Below, piece by piece: positions 20,069 through 27,587 of a stretch of DNA of 64,000 bases. Source of the DNA: Hyphomicrobium sp. CS1GBMeth3 (GTDB lineage: Bacteria; Pseudomonadota; Alphaproteobacteria; Rhizobiales; Hyphomicrobiaceae); the NCBI RefSeq assembly GCF_900117455.1, contig NZ_FPHO01000002.1, forward strand, positions 1 to 64,000, given 5' to 3'. Position 1 is the first letter of the stretch; each line of letters starts with the position of its first letter. Under the pieces are notes generated by a model. That model saw only the letters and a program-made list of their open reading frames with translations, was not told the DNA's origin and made no database searches. The translations under genes and the position numbers were made by a program.

Positions 20069-20356
20069 ATGACGGGCTCCGCTCGTACGGCCCATGTCCG
20101 GATCGAAGGTCGCGTGCAGGGCGTGGGCTACCGGCTGTGGACACAGCGGACCGCCGTGGCGCTCGGGCTCGGGGGCTTCGTGCGCAACCGGCGCGACGGG
20201 TCGGTCGAGGCGGTGTTCCATGGGCCGGACGAGGCCGTCGCCGATATGCTCAAGCGCTGCCTTGCGGGGCCGAGTGGCGCCGCCGTGACGAAGGTCGAAA
20301 CGCTTGCGGAGGTCGACGAGTCCTTCGTCGGCTTCGAGGTGCGCGACACGGCGTAA
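20069..20356 (+). CDS. acyP: Acylphosphatase
   Basis: 95 aa, full length for the family. The signature HVRIEGRVQGVGYRLWTQRTA holds the catalytic Arg of GRVQGVGYR, and GGFVRNRRDGSVEAVFHG holds the catalytic Asn. It hydrolyses acyl phosphates and may limit acetyl/propionyl phosphate next to the carboxylase gene it follows. Confidence 0.95.
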   Translation: MTGSARTAHVRIEGRVQGVGYRLWTQRTAVALGLGGFVRNRRDGSVEAVFHGPDEAVADMLKRCLAGPSGAAVTKVETLAEVDESFVGFEVRDTA

Positions 20357-20401
20357 GGTTTTTTCAAGCGCTCGCTGTGCCGTATTGGATCGTAGTGGGC
20401 G

Positions 20402-21256
20402 TTAGGCCGAGCCGACGCGGGCGGCTGCCGACCTCAGGCCGTAAATCACCGGCTCGTAGGTCTCCTCGTCGCGATCCTCCGGATAGACGACGTACACCGG
20501 ATAGACGAAGCGCCGGGCTCGCTTGGGCTGGCGCAGGCGTCCGCGCGCCACATAGGGCTTCACGATGCGGACCGGGAAGTAGGCCGAGGCCTCGTTGGCG
20601 AGCAGGTATTCGATGCTGATCGAGCCGAGGTCGAGGTGCAGGCCGGGGTTGGTGAGCTCGGGATAGGCGGCCGCGTGATCCTGATGAAAGTCCGGCCCCC
20701 AATCGACGAAGATGTAGTCGCTGACGGCGCGGCGGCCCGTTAGCTTGGCGCTGGTCACGAGCACGAACTCCTCGTCGAACAGATGCTCGACGACGTGCCC
20801 CGGCGGCTGAATGGGGCGATACATGACCGCGAGGTCGAGCGTGCCCTCGATCAGGCGCTGGGTGAGCACGGTCGAAGGCGCCGAGACGGCCGAGACGGCG
20901 ATGTCGGGGCTGTCCGCGCGCAGGCGCGCCACCCATTTCAACAGGAATCCTTGCCAGAGACCGAGCGGTGCCCCGACTGCCAGATGGTCGCGGTGCTGGT
21001 CCGAGAGGCTCACTTCGAGCTGCGCGCGCTGCCATACGCGGACGAGGGCGAGGGCATGTTTGCGGAACTGCTCGCCCGCTGCAGTGAGGTCTGCACCCGA
21101 CTTCGAACGCTCGAACACGGGCCGCCCGAGCAGCTCCTCGAGCCCCTTAATGCGCGCAGATACGGTGGATTGCGTGATGTTGAGCTTCTCGGCCGCTTCG
21201 ATGAAGCTGCCTGTCTCGGCGACCATCAGGAACGTTCGTGCGAGATTGATGTCCAT
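20402..21256 (-). CDS. LysR-family transcriptional regulator
   Basis: 284 aa. N-terminal winged HTH (about residues 1-60, with TGSFIEAAEKLNITQSTVS) and a periplasmic-binding-protein-type effector domain. A 19-bp palindrome with the LysR T-N11-A layout lies 39 bp upstream of the start, between it and the divergent lysine-rich mini-gene, suggesting autoregulation. The effector is not known. Confidence 0.92.
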   Translation of the reverse strand: MDINLARTFLMVAETGSFIEAAEKLNITQSTVSARIKGLEELLGRPVFERSKSGADLTAAGEQFRKHALALVRVWQRAQLEVSLSDQHRDHLAVGAPLGLWQGFLLKWVARLRADSPDIAVSAVSAPSTVLTQRLIEGTLDLAVMYRPIQPPGHVVEHLFDEEFVLVTSAKLTGRRAVSDYIFVDWGPDFHQDHAAAYPELTNPGLHLDLGSISIEYLLANEASAYFPVRIVKPYVARGRLRQPKRARRFVYPVYVVYPEDRDEETYEPVIYGLRSAAARVGSA

Positions 21257-21294
21257 ACGCAGCTCGCGACGCCTCGAAACGCAGTGAGCGCTAT

Positions 21295-21313
21295 CTATCG
21301 AAATCTTCGATAG
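21295..21313. promoter_or_regulatory. Probable LysR operator
   Basis: CTATCGAAATCTTCGATAG is a perfect palindrome (7-bp arms, 5-bp centre) and contains ATC-N9-GAT, the usual LysR recognition box. It sits in the promoter region of the lysR gene and upstream of the divergent 21438 gene. Confidence 0.7.
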
Positions 21314-21437
21314 TCGTCACCGGAAATTTCCGTTTGAAGGGCTCATTGATTCTGACCACATTGAATTCCGGCTCGACGTGAGTCGGGTCAGATTCGGCTC
21401 AGCGCATGCTGGGCGTTCAATGGAAGGACTAACGAAG

Positions 21438-21509
21438 ATGGCTAAAGCTGCTAAGAAGCCTGCCGCAAAGAAGGCTGCTAAGAAACCCGCGGCGAAGAAG
21501 AAGAAGTAA
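21438..21509 (+). CDS. 23-aa lysine/alanine/proline mini-protein (histone H1-like)
   Basis: MAKAAKKPAAKKAAKKPAAK plus KKK: only Met, Ala, Lys and Pro. An AAGGA ribosome site lies 11 bases ahead. The composition is that of the C-terminal tail of histone H1 and of bacterial AKP-repeat proteins, which bind DNA or RNA without sequence preference. Too short for normal gene finders, but the strict Lys/Ala coding over 23 codons is unlikely by chance. It is divergent from the LysR gene. Confidence 0.7.
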   Translation: MAKAAKKPAAKKAAKKPAAKKKK

Positions 21510-21541
21510 CGAGTTTCTACCTCGGTTTCTCGGAGCTGACC

Positions 21542-21907
21542 GTGCTTTCCGATCGCGTCGCCCCGGGGTTCCTGATCGCAGTCCTGCTCTCACCCTCGGC
21601 CGTTTCGGCGGCCTCGATCACAAATCGGGATGCACGGGACCACAAGGTCACCGTCATCGAGGGATCCTCCCGAAAGGACCATGTTCTCAAGCCGAACGCG
21701 GTTCTGGATGGGATTTGCGAGCAAAGGTGCTTGATCAGGCTCGGAGACAATCAAGACGACCCGTACGAGCTCGAAGGCTCGGACGTTACGTCGATCGAGG
21801 AAGGGCAGCTCTACGACGATGGATCGGGGGTGCCGTTGGAGCCCGGCTCAGGTTCGCCTAGCCAAGGCCCCGACGCCCAGCCTTCTCAATCCGGTCCGCG
21901 GCCGTAG
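21542..21907 (+). CDS. Small secreted hypothetical protein
   Basis: 121 aa from a GTG start. Signal peptide VAPGFLIAVLLSPSAVSAAS, then ITNRDARDHKVTVIEGSSRKDHVLKPNAVLDGICEQRCLIRLGDNQDDPYELEGSD, and a Pro/Ser/Gly tail. The domain resembles small periplasmic beta proteins found in Hyphomicrobiales; no function is known. It follows the mini-gene by 32 bp and is closed by a strong terminator. Confidence 0.75.
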   Translation: MLSDRVAPGFLIAVLLSPSAVSAASITNRDARDHKVTVIEGSSRKDHVLKPNAVLDGICEQRCLIRLGDNQDDPYELEGSDVTSIEEGQLYDDGSGVPLEPGSGSPSQGPDAQPSQSGPRP

Positions 21908-21929
21908 CCGAGGCCGATGTAGTGCATAA

Positions 21930-21970
21930 AGACCCGGCCCCGTTCATCGCGGGCCGGGTTTTGCTTTTTA
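21930..21970 (+). terminator. Rho-independent terminator
   Basis: Stem ACCCGGCCC / GGGCCGGGT with a 10-base loop, then TTTGCTTTTT. Ends the 21438-21907 unit. The A-rich left flank (AAAG) gives only a weak signal for lipB coming from the right. Confidence 0.88.
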
Positions 21971-21989
21971 AGGCGGCGCGTGTTGCCGT

Positions 21990-22688
21990 CTATGCGGCTT
22001 CGAGGCCCGCCGCAGCGGGTGTGATGAGGCGCGTTTCGGCGCCGAATGCGTGCTCGAAGGACTGCCTCAAGCACATATCCACATCTTTCATCGATGCCAG
22101 GCGCCCGAGGGCTGCGAGACTGGTGACACCGCGATCGGCGATACCGCAAGGCACGATGCCATCATACTGTGTGAGATCGGGGTCCACGTTCAGGCTCACG
22201 CCGTGAAAGCTCACGCCGTGGCGGATGCGGATGCCGATGGCGGCGATCTTGCGCTCGGGCTCCGCCGGATCGGGATGCACCCAGACGCCGACGCGGCCGG
22301 GCCTCACCTCGCCAGCAAGGCCGAAGCTCGCCAGGCTCTCGATGATCCAGCCTTCGAGGGTTGCCACGAAAGCGCGGACGTCGGTGCCAAAGCGGCGCTG
22401 AACATCGAGCATCACGTACGCGATACGCTGGCCGGGCCCATGGTAGGTGTACTGGCCGCCGCGCCCGGCCGAATAGACGGGCAGTCGATCCGGCTCGGTC
22501 AGGTCGGCGGGGCGGGCGCTCGTGCCCGCTGTGTAGAGGGGCGGATGCTCGAGCAGCCAGACCAGCTCCGGGGCGCTCGCATGGCGGATCGCGGCGGCGC
22601 GCCGTTCCATGATGGCCACCGCGCGCGGGTAGTCCACGAGGCCGGGACTGACGCTCCATTCCACGGGGCTTCTATCGAATTTCGTCAT
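21990..22688 (-). CDS. lipB: Octanoyltransferase LipB
   Basis: 232 aa. Transfers octanoyl from acyl carrier protein to lipoyl domains, the first step of lipoate synthesis. The signature [13 protein letters not shown] is at about 75-87, catalytic Lys 147 in RKIAAIG and catalytic Cys 181 in GIVPCGI. Last host gene before the tRNA and prophage. Confidence 0.96.
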   Translation of the reverse strand: MTKFDRSPVEWSVSPGLVDYPRAVAIMERRAAAIRHASAPELVWLLEHPPLYTAGTSARPADLTEPDRLPVYSAGRGGQYTYHGPGQRIAYVMLDVQRRFGTDVRAFVATLEGWIIESLASFGLAGEVRPGRVGVWVHPDPAEPERKIAAIGIRIRHGVSFHGVSLNVDPDLTQYDGIVPCGIADRGVTSLAALGRLASMKDVDMCLRQSFEHAFGAETRLITPAAAGLEAA

Positions 22689-22856
22689 AGATAGAGACTA
22701 TGCCGCTTGCGGAACGTCGCAAAGGTGGGAATGGGGCGGTTTCGCCGCGCAGGCTTGCGCTTGCCTTTGGCGGCGCGCCCTGGTAGTTCGGCGGCCTCCG
22801 GTGCCCCTTGTTCCGCCCGCGCGGGTTGGTTATATGGGGGCGCTTCGAGCCATGAT

Positions 22857-22943
22857 GCGGTCGTGGCGGAATTGGTAGACGCACTACCTTGAGGTGGTAG
22901 CGCTGGAAACGGCGTGGAAGTTCGAGTCTTCTCGACCGCACCA
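22857..22943 (+). tRNA. tRNA-Leu (anticodon GAG), prophage attachment site
   Basis: 87 nt including an encoded CCA. Acceptor stem GCGGTCG / CGACCGC, D arm GGCGGAATTGGTAGACGC, anticodon stem CTACC / GGTAG around loop TTGAGGT, a long variable arm (type II, as expected for Leu) and T arm GGAAG TTCGAGT CTTCT. The tyrosine integrase gene ends 10 bp downstream, so the tRNA 3' end is the likely attL core. Confidence 0.95.
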
Positions 22944-22952
22944 TAACTTAGC

Positions 22953-24158
22953 TCATATCGAGCGGTCTTCGGTTTTGTCCATAGGGGACAATCGGCGCTT
23001 TTTTGGCCTCTTGGTGTCCTGCGCAACTCGTGCAGATGCGTCCCTTTGAGGTAGTGGGCCTATCGCTCCCCCGATGATCTCGACGGCTGGCTTCAGCACG
23101 TCTGATCCGGCGTGCGTGTAAACGATCTCGGTCGTCTTCGTGTCGGCATGCCCGAGAAGCTGCGCCCGGTCTTCGACCTTCACGCCGCGCTCCCGGAGCC
23201 AGGTGCTTACGGAGTGGCGGATGGTGTGCGGGGTGGCATTAGTCTTGAAGACCTTCTCCCCGGTCAGGGGGTGCGTTCGCCACGCCCCGAGCCCGGCCCG
23301 CTGTGCGGCATTCGCGAAGCCGTCCTTGATATCCTTCAGTCGCCTCCCGCCGTGCTCGATAACATGATCGGTCTGGCGAGCTCGATGTGCCCTATTAAGT
23401 TCGCGCATCAGCACGGCACCCATCGGAACGGTGGCGCGGCCCTTTCGCCACCGTTTTGACATCGGGTCGCGATCCTCATCCTCGTCATACTGAATGGTGC
23501 CGCGCTCGAAATCGACGCGATCCCAGGTCAGATCAAGGATGGCCATCTTACGGGCGCCAGTCATGATCGCGAGCAGGATGAAGAGGTAAACGTGAAAATC
23601 GCCGGCCCCCCTGACGAGGGCCTCTGCCTCTTCGAACGTCAGCACGCGCTTGCGGCCCTTGCCCCGGCTCGGCATCCAAATCTTGGGCTTGTCGATCGAT
23701 TGGATGTGCCGGGCCTCGACCGCCCAGGAAAGGCATGCATTGAGCCGCGACAGCTCGGTATTGACCGTCCAGGGCGAGCGGCCGAGCGCGAACCGCGCTT
23801 TTGAGTAATCTCGACAGTCGTCGGCCGTGATCAAGGCCGGCGCTCGGCTTCCAAAATGGGGGTCGAGAGCCTTCCAATTGGCTTCATAGATTTTGTTTGA
23901 CAGCCCGTCCTTCTCGCGATCAGCCAGCCAGAGGCGCCAGAGGTCGCGCACGAGATACGTGGCCTGCTGCTTTTTGACGGCGGATCGCGCCTCGGCGAAG
24001 ACGTCGAGGGCGGCGCGAGCGGCAGCCTCGCCAAGGACTCCTAGCTTCCGACGGCGGCGCTGACCGCTCTCATCGCGATAGTCTGCGACTGCAACCTTTC
24101 CTCTCCATCCGAGAGTGACGTCGCCTCTTCGATAGACGTCACGTGCTCGTTTTCGCAT
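22953..24158 (-). CDS. int: Tyrosine-type site-specific integrase
   Basis: 401 aa. SAM-like core-binding domain about residues 65-155 and catalytic domain from about 170. Catalytic set: Arg 203 (MTGARKMAILDL), His 311 and Arg 314 (TPHTIRHSVSTWL), His 337 (LLGHADTKTTEIVYTH) and Tyr 347. The start has a GAGGA site and lies inside the 3' part of the HTH gene, a 118-nt overlap. The gene points at the tRNA attachment site. Confidence 0.95.
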   Translation of the reverse strand: MRKRARDVYRRGDVTLGWRGKVAVADYRDESGQRRRRKLGVLGEAAARAALDVFAEARSAVKKQQATYLVRDLWRLWLADREKDGLSNKIYEANWKALDPHFGSRAPALITADDCRDYSKARFALGRSPWTVNTELSRLNACLSWAVEARHIQSIDKPKIWMPSRGKGRKRVLTFEEAEALVRGAGDFHVYLFILLAIMTGARKMAILDLTWDRVDFERGTIQYDEDEDRDPMSKRWRKGRATVPMGAVLMRELNRAHRARQTDHVIEHGGRRLKDIKDGFANAAQRAGLGAWRTHPLTGEKVFKTNATPHTIRHSVSTWLRERGVKVEDRAQLLGHADTKTTEIVYTHAGSDVLKPAVEIIGGAIGPLPQRDASARVAQDTKRPKKRRLSPMDKTEDRSI

Positions 24159-24316
24159 CTGCGTTTTTCCTCGTCGGTTATTCTCATGGTGCGCGGGCCG
24201 ATGGCGAATGCCTTGATCCGGCCCTCATCGATCAGGTCGTAGATGTGGCGCGTAGAGCAGTCCCATGCCTCGGCGAGGCGTTTGACGCTCCAGGCTCGCG
24301 CCGGTTGCTCGCTCAT
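24041..24316 (-). CDS. xis: Helix-turn-helix protein, probable excisionase
   Basis: 91 aa with a MerR/excisionase-type winged helix: ARAWSVKRLAEAWDCSTRHIYDLIDEGRIKAFAIGPRTMRIT, then a charged tail. Position directly before int, overlapping it by 118 nt, is typical of recombination directionality factors. Whether it drives excision or only regulates int is inference. Confidence 0.75.
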   Translation of the reverse strand: MSEQPARAWSVKRLAEAWDCSTRHIYDLIDEGRIKAFAIGPRTMRITDEEKRRCENEHVTSIEEATSLSDGEERLQSQTIAMRAVSAAVGS

Positions 24317-24448
24317 GTCCGGATGCCTCCGTTTCTCGTGTGAGCGGGCTCGTTTGCAGCGGCTAGAAGGGCGTGGCGCGCCCGGTCGGAACGGTGAGTG
24401 TCTGCGGCGTGGATCTCGGCGAAACGCCGAGCCGCTTCAATGCTCGTT

Positions 24449-24652
24449 TTAGATCGGCGCGGATGCGGTCCACGCCTCGTGCACGCTGGCGAACTTGCCG
24501 CCCGGCTTGTGCCAATGGCCTCCGACGTCAGGCCACTCGTCGAAGTCGGTAACTGTGTCTGGGCCGCCAACTTCATCCTCATCCCAAATATCCGGCGCCT
24601 TAGCTTCTTCCACGCGTTTCAGCAGTGCTTCTAGTGTTGAGAGGTCAGCCAT
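24449..24652 (-). CDS. Small acidic phage protein
   Basis: 67 aa: MADLSTLEALLKRVEEAKAP then an acidic, Trp-containing part DIWDEDEVGGPDTVTDFDEWPDVGGHWHKPGG. No family recognised. Its start overlaps the end of the first C5-methyltransferase gene and lies next to a 33-bp repeat. About 130 bp of unassigned sequence separate it from the HTH gene. Confidence 0.6.
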   Translation of the reverse strand: MADLSTLEALLKRVEEAKAPDIWDEDEVGGPDTVTDFDEWPDVGGHWHKPGGKFASVHEAWTASAPI

Positions 24653-25319
24653 TACCGGACCCTCCTTGAGAGCCTAGAGAGGCGCGCTCAGTTTCTCGGA
24701 TAGCTGTTCCGATAAGCTCTGCGATTTGCGGTACTACAGCGTTTCCTAACTGCTTACGTCGGTCCACCCAGCCGGGAAGCCCATCATCCGCTCCCAATCC
24801 TCTGGGTGCAAAATCTTGAGACTGTGCAAGCTGTGCCGCCACTTCCCGACCCGGCCCATGCCACCACCGCGACAGCTTCCGTAGGAGCTCGCTGTCGGCG
24901 TGGGCAATAACGAAGACGCGGGCGCGTTCATGGTGCGCTCCCACGTTTGAGGCTCGCACTCTAAGCGGCAGAGAGGCATACCATCTGGCCCACAGCTCGC
25001 GCCGCAGCTCGGGCACCCATCGGCGCCACGTATGGCCTGTGTTCTCGATAACAATCCAAGTAGGTCGTAGAGCAGGCCGCTCCGCGCGCCGCTCAGCCCT
25101 GATCGCTTCCCCGCCACCGACAAGTCCTGACAAGGGAAGCCCCCGCAGAGCACGAACGTCTCCGTGGATTGGAACGTCTGGCCAGTGTTTGCGGAGGACG
25201 GATCGGCAGCGCTCGTCGATCTCGCAGAAGGCGACGGTTTCGCAACCGGCTCTTTCAAGTCCAAGGCTAAATCCCCCAATACCGCTGAAGAGGTCGAGAA
25301 CTCGAAGCCGGTCACCCAT
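24645..25319 (-). CDS. C5-cytosine methyltransferase with catalytic motif IV out of frame
   Basis: 224-codon open frame. In frame are motif I (VLDLFSGIGGFSLGLERAG), FCEID, the ENTG version of motif VI near 92, the RxR motif VIII region (HHERARVFVIAH) and motif X (RRKQLGNAVVPQIAELIG). The catalytic PCQ is missing: the segment between GDV (54) and TWIV (87) reads nonsense, while the +1 frame there encodes LCGGFPCQDLSVAGKRSG (PCQ codons at 25127-25135). Two short deletions that together keep the frame would explain this. Probably inactive unless frame changes occur. Confidence 0.75.
   Translation of the reverse strand: MGDRLRVLDLFSGIGGFSLGLERAGCETVAFCEIDERCRSVLRKHWPDVPIHGDVRALRGLPLSGLVGGGEAIRAERRAERPALRPTWIVIENTGHTWRRWVPELRRELWARWYASLPLRVRASNVGAHHERARVFVIAHADSELLRKLSRWWHGPGREVAAQLAQSQDFAPRGLGADDGLPGWVDRRKQLGNAVVPQIAELIGTAIRETERASLGSQGGSGNG
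24655..24687. repeat. 33-bp direct repeat, copy 1
   Basis: Identical over 33 bp to 25322-25354; begins CCGGACCCTCCTTGAGAGCC. It codes for the last residues of the first methyltransferase (RASLGSQGG) and the ribosome site of the next gene. The two copies bracket the first methyltransferase gene. Confidence 0.9.
24746..25315 (-). other. Overlapping +1-frame ORF inside the first methyltransferase gene
   Basis: 189 codons from a GTG 4 nt inside the main start. It carries FVLCGGFPCQDLSVAGKRSG, then SSLLPTPTASSYGSCRGGG and HPEDWERMMGFPAGWTDV. These last two are familiar from prophage proteins annotated as methyltransferase-associated (from memory), and the second methyltransferase gene has the same pair of motifs in the same relative frame. 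Its first 50 residues look like ordinary out-of-frame sequence. Confidence 0.5.
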
Positions 25320-26070
25320 TCCCGGACCCTCCTTGAGAGCCTAGAGAGGCGCGCCCGATCATTTCCGGGATCGTCGGATGGAACGCGTTACCGCAGGCCC
25401 TAAGTCGGTCCAGAACTCCGGGAATCCCATAATCCACTCGGATAGGTTCGGGGAGGGCAGACCACGTCCCGTTCTCTGCCAGATCCAATCCGTCAACGTG
25501 GTGCCGCCGTGGTGGCGAGATCCCGGCTTGCGCGAAGACGTTGCGTTGCGTGATCCGCTTCCGTCCTTCGCTGTCGGGCTCGGCAACAATGACAAGCCGG
25601 TCACGCAAGCAAGGGGCACCAACGGCAGCCGCTGGTATGCAATCCCATTCCGCATCATACCCGCTCTCGGCCAAGGATCCGAGTACGGTGCCCATCCCCC
25701 GGTTAAGCAGAGCTGCCACGTTTTCCAGCAGAACTCCGATCGGTCGTACCACGCGAATGGCACGCACCACCTCCCGGAACAATCCCGTACGGGCGCCGGC
25801 AATTCCGGCGCGCTCCGAACGATTGCCAGCGCTGCTCGCGTCCTGACATGGGAATCCTGCGGTGATGAAGTCGGCTTCTCCTTCGACGAACTCGCGCGTC
25901 GTGATGTCATGGCTGATCGGAACCTCAGGCCAGTGCGTGGCCAATACGCGTTGGCAGAAGGGATCGATTTCGCAGAACGAAACAGTTCTGAAGCCGCCCG
26001 TGCGCTTGAGGCCCAGGCTCATTCCGCCTATGCCGCTGAAGAGGTCGAGAACTTTGATCCGCTCACCCAT
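25312..26070 (-). CDS. C5-cytosine DNA methyltransferase
   Basis: 252 aa, with all catalytic motifs in frame: motif I VLDLFSGIGGMSLGL (7-21), motif IV GFPCQDASSAG (catalytic Cys 75), motif VI LLENV (115-118), motif VIII LRDRLVIVAE (155-164) and motif X RACGNAFHPTIPEMIG (224-239). The space between VIII and X is only about 60 residues, so the target-recognition region is very short. It probably modifies phage DNA against host restriction. The +1 frame holds a second long ORF. Confidence 0.88.
   Translation of the reverse strand: MGERIKVLDLFSGIGGMSLGLKRTGGFRTVSFCEIDPFCQRVLATHWPEVPISHDITTREFVEGEADFITAGFPCQDASSAGNRSERAGIAGARTGLFREVVRAIRVVRPIGVLLENVAALLNRGMGTVLGSLAESGYDAEWDCIPAAAVGAPCLRDRLVIVAEPDSEGRKRITQRNVFAQAGISPPRRHHVDGLDLAENGTWSALPEPIRVDYGIPGVLDRLRACGNAFHPTIPEMIGRASLGSQGGSGNG
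25322..25354. repeat. 33-bp direct repeat, copy 2
   Basis: Second copy; codes for the same C-terminal residues in the second methyltransferase (RASLGSQGGSGNG) and supplies the ribosome site of the first. Consistent with gain of a methyltransferase cassette by recombination. Confidence 0.9.
25359..25910 (-). other. Overlapping +1-frame ORF inside the second methyltransferase gene
   Basis: 183 codons. Reads FCWKTWQLCLTGGWAPYSD, PWPRAGMMRNGIAYQRLPLV, SLLPSPTAKDGSGS and NLSEWIMGFPEFWTDL. This series resembles a protein type common in phages (WKT...RSGM.RNG...LPTPTA...EWLMGFP.GWTD, recalled, not searched). It is exactly the +1 reading of the methyltransferase motif VI to X DNA. Whether it is translated cannot be told from sequence alone. 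Confidence 0.45.
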
Positions 26071-27208
26071 TCCCGCCTCCTGCCTTTAAGCTGCGCAGGG
26101 CGGCGAACACAGCCCAGCCATCCGTCACCCACTGAGGTATTGTGCCGGGGCCTACCTGTTGCAGCTCTCCGCGATGGTCCTCGTGCCATTGCAGGGCGTT
26201 TCGGATCACTGCTTGCAAGAAGTGGATTTGATCCCGCTCTGCGGATGAGGTGGAGGTGAGGGCGTCTCGGGACGAGATCCACTCTGCCATTGCCTCGAAA
26301 CAGCGAACGGCTTCGTCAAACTCCCAACAGTTCACTAGCTTGCCCGCTTCACATTCGAAATCGTAGTGCGCGACCACGCGTTGCAGAAGCACACGACCAT
26401 TCTCGATGGCGCCCGTTGGCGGCTCCCCACTGCTTACAGTCGTCTGCGGTGCTGCCAGCTCAAATGCGGTGGTAACAATCCGCTTGATTTCAGCCTTTAC
26501 CGCCTGCGCACATTGAACCCCGTCATCGCATGTCTCCGGGGCCGCGATCCAGCATTCGAGTTCGCAAAGCAGTTCCTCTGCCCATACCGACAACTGCTCG
26601 TCGTGACACACTTGCTCGGCTGAATGTTGCGTCTGCGGTGCTGCCGCTCCGGGTGGGGCGGGATGCACCAGCTTGCATTCGACGCAACGCTTATCGTGCC
26701 CCGGAGCGAACACTCCGTTAGGTTGCCGCTCATCGACGATGGCGTAGCTACGGCATCCGCATTCGCTGCACTGCCATCCCGAAGCAACGGGTGGGGCGGG
26801 AGAGGCGGAGAGCGCCTTATCCGCATAGTCGCGCCCTGCCTTGGCGACGTATTCGAATGTCGGATCATCCTTGTTGATGACGCCGTTTTCGATGCACCAC
26901 TCGCAACCACGACGATACGCGGCAACAAGCATGTCCTCCGGCACCGCCTGTAAGGAGCGGAGGCGGTCGATCTCATCGGCTACGTCATGCGTTTGGCAGG
27001 CGAGAGCGGCAGAAAACCACATCCGCAACGGCATCACGATTACATGTCCGCCTACGTTAATTCCGATCCCGCCATCTTTCGTAACGTGGATGCTGTCTGC
27101 ATCGGCGTGCTCTGAAACATCAGGCCACAGGTGGCGATCTGTGTTCATTGCCGCGTCGTGGATCTCGGGCGCCACCACGCCTCCGTTATCTGCTGCTTCT
27201 GTGTGCAT
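26063..27208 (-). CDS. Phage protein with CxxC zinc-ribbon-like pair
   Basis: 381 aa. Residues about 140-190 hold WQCSECGCRSYAI...DKRCVECKLVHP, two CxxC pairs that suggest a zinc ribbon. The flanks carry AYRRGCEWCIENGVI and several helical stretches; the C-terminus ends LKAGGGNG, similar to the methyltransferase ends. The start at 27208 has the GAGGGGACT site also used by the DUF6745 gene. No known family. Confidence 0.65.
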   Translation of the reverse strand: MHTEAADNGGVVAPEIHDAAMNTDRHLWPDVSEHADADSIHVTKDGGIGINVGGHVIVMPLRMWFSAALACQTHDVADEIDRLRSLQAVPEDMLVAAYRRGCEWCIENGVINKDDPTFEYVAKAGRDYADKALSASPAPPVASGWQCSECGCRSYAIVDERQPNGVFAPGHDKRCVECKLVHPAPPGAAAPQTQHSAEQVCHDEQLSVWAEELLCELECWIAAPETCDDGVQCAQAVKAEIKRIVTTAFELAAPQTTVSSGEPPTGAIENGRVLLQRVVAHYDFECEAGKLVNCWEFDEAVRCFEAMAEWISSRDALTSTSSAERDQIHFLQAVIRNALQWHEDHRGELQQVGPGTIPQWVTDGWAVFAALRSLKAGGGNG

Positions 27209-27215
27209 AGTCCCC

Positions 27216-27587
27216 TCAATCGGCAACTTGGCGCGCGAGCTTCTCGTAAGGGTCGTATTCGCGCGCGATCCGAAGTTCGTACTCGCCCGGCTCCAGCATC
27301 AAAGGCTGATGCGTGTCGGTATCGCGCAGGTGCGTGAGCGGCGTCTGGTCAGTGATGATGGCGCGCAGAATGCGCATGCCTTCGGGAGGCCGATCCATAA
27401 CCGCGACGCTCCCGTGGGATGCGTCAATGACGTGGTGATGGCCCGTCTCAGAATGGCCAACAATGAGTAGGCCTTGCTCGGGCGCGAGAGCCGTGTAGCC
27501 TTCGGGCAGTGCTGCGTCCGAGGGGACGTCGCCGACGCGGCGGATCATGATCTCACCCTGAGCGGCGTACTTTACGAAAGTCATCAT
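27216..27587 (-). CDS. DUF6745-partner conserved protein
   Basis: 123 aa beta-rich protein: AAQGEIMIRRVGDVPSDA, LLIVGHSETGHHHVIDA and LEPGEYELRIAREYDP. The GHSETGHHHV and GEYELR..REY motifs recur in a small family that I recall next to DUF6745 genes in many bacteria and prophages. Its start overlaps the stop of the DUF6745 gene, so the pair is translationally coupled. Function unknown. Confidence 0.7.
   Translation of the reverse strand: MMTFVKYAAQGEIMIRRVGDVPSDAALPEGYTALAPEQGLLIVGHSETGHHHVIDASHGSVAVMDRPPEGMRILRAIITDQTPLTHLRDTDTHQPLMLEPGEYELRIAREYDPYEKLARQVAD

Noticed and set aside
22685..23026. 113-codon ORF across the tRNA
   Set aside because: It crosses the tRNA-Leu gene on the opposite strand and has no coding features.
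24313..24448. Frame ending IEAARRFAEIHAADTHR... that overlaps the xis ATG by ATGA
   Set aside because: No ATG, GTG or TTG start in the free part of the frame; the only Met lies within the 67-aa gene in another frame. Left unannotated, though the ATGA overlap is suggestive.
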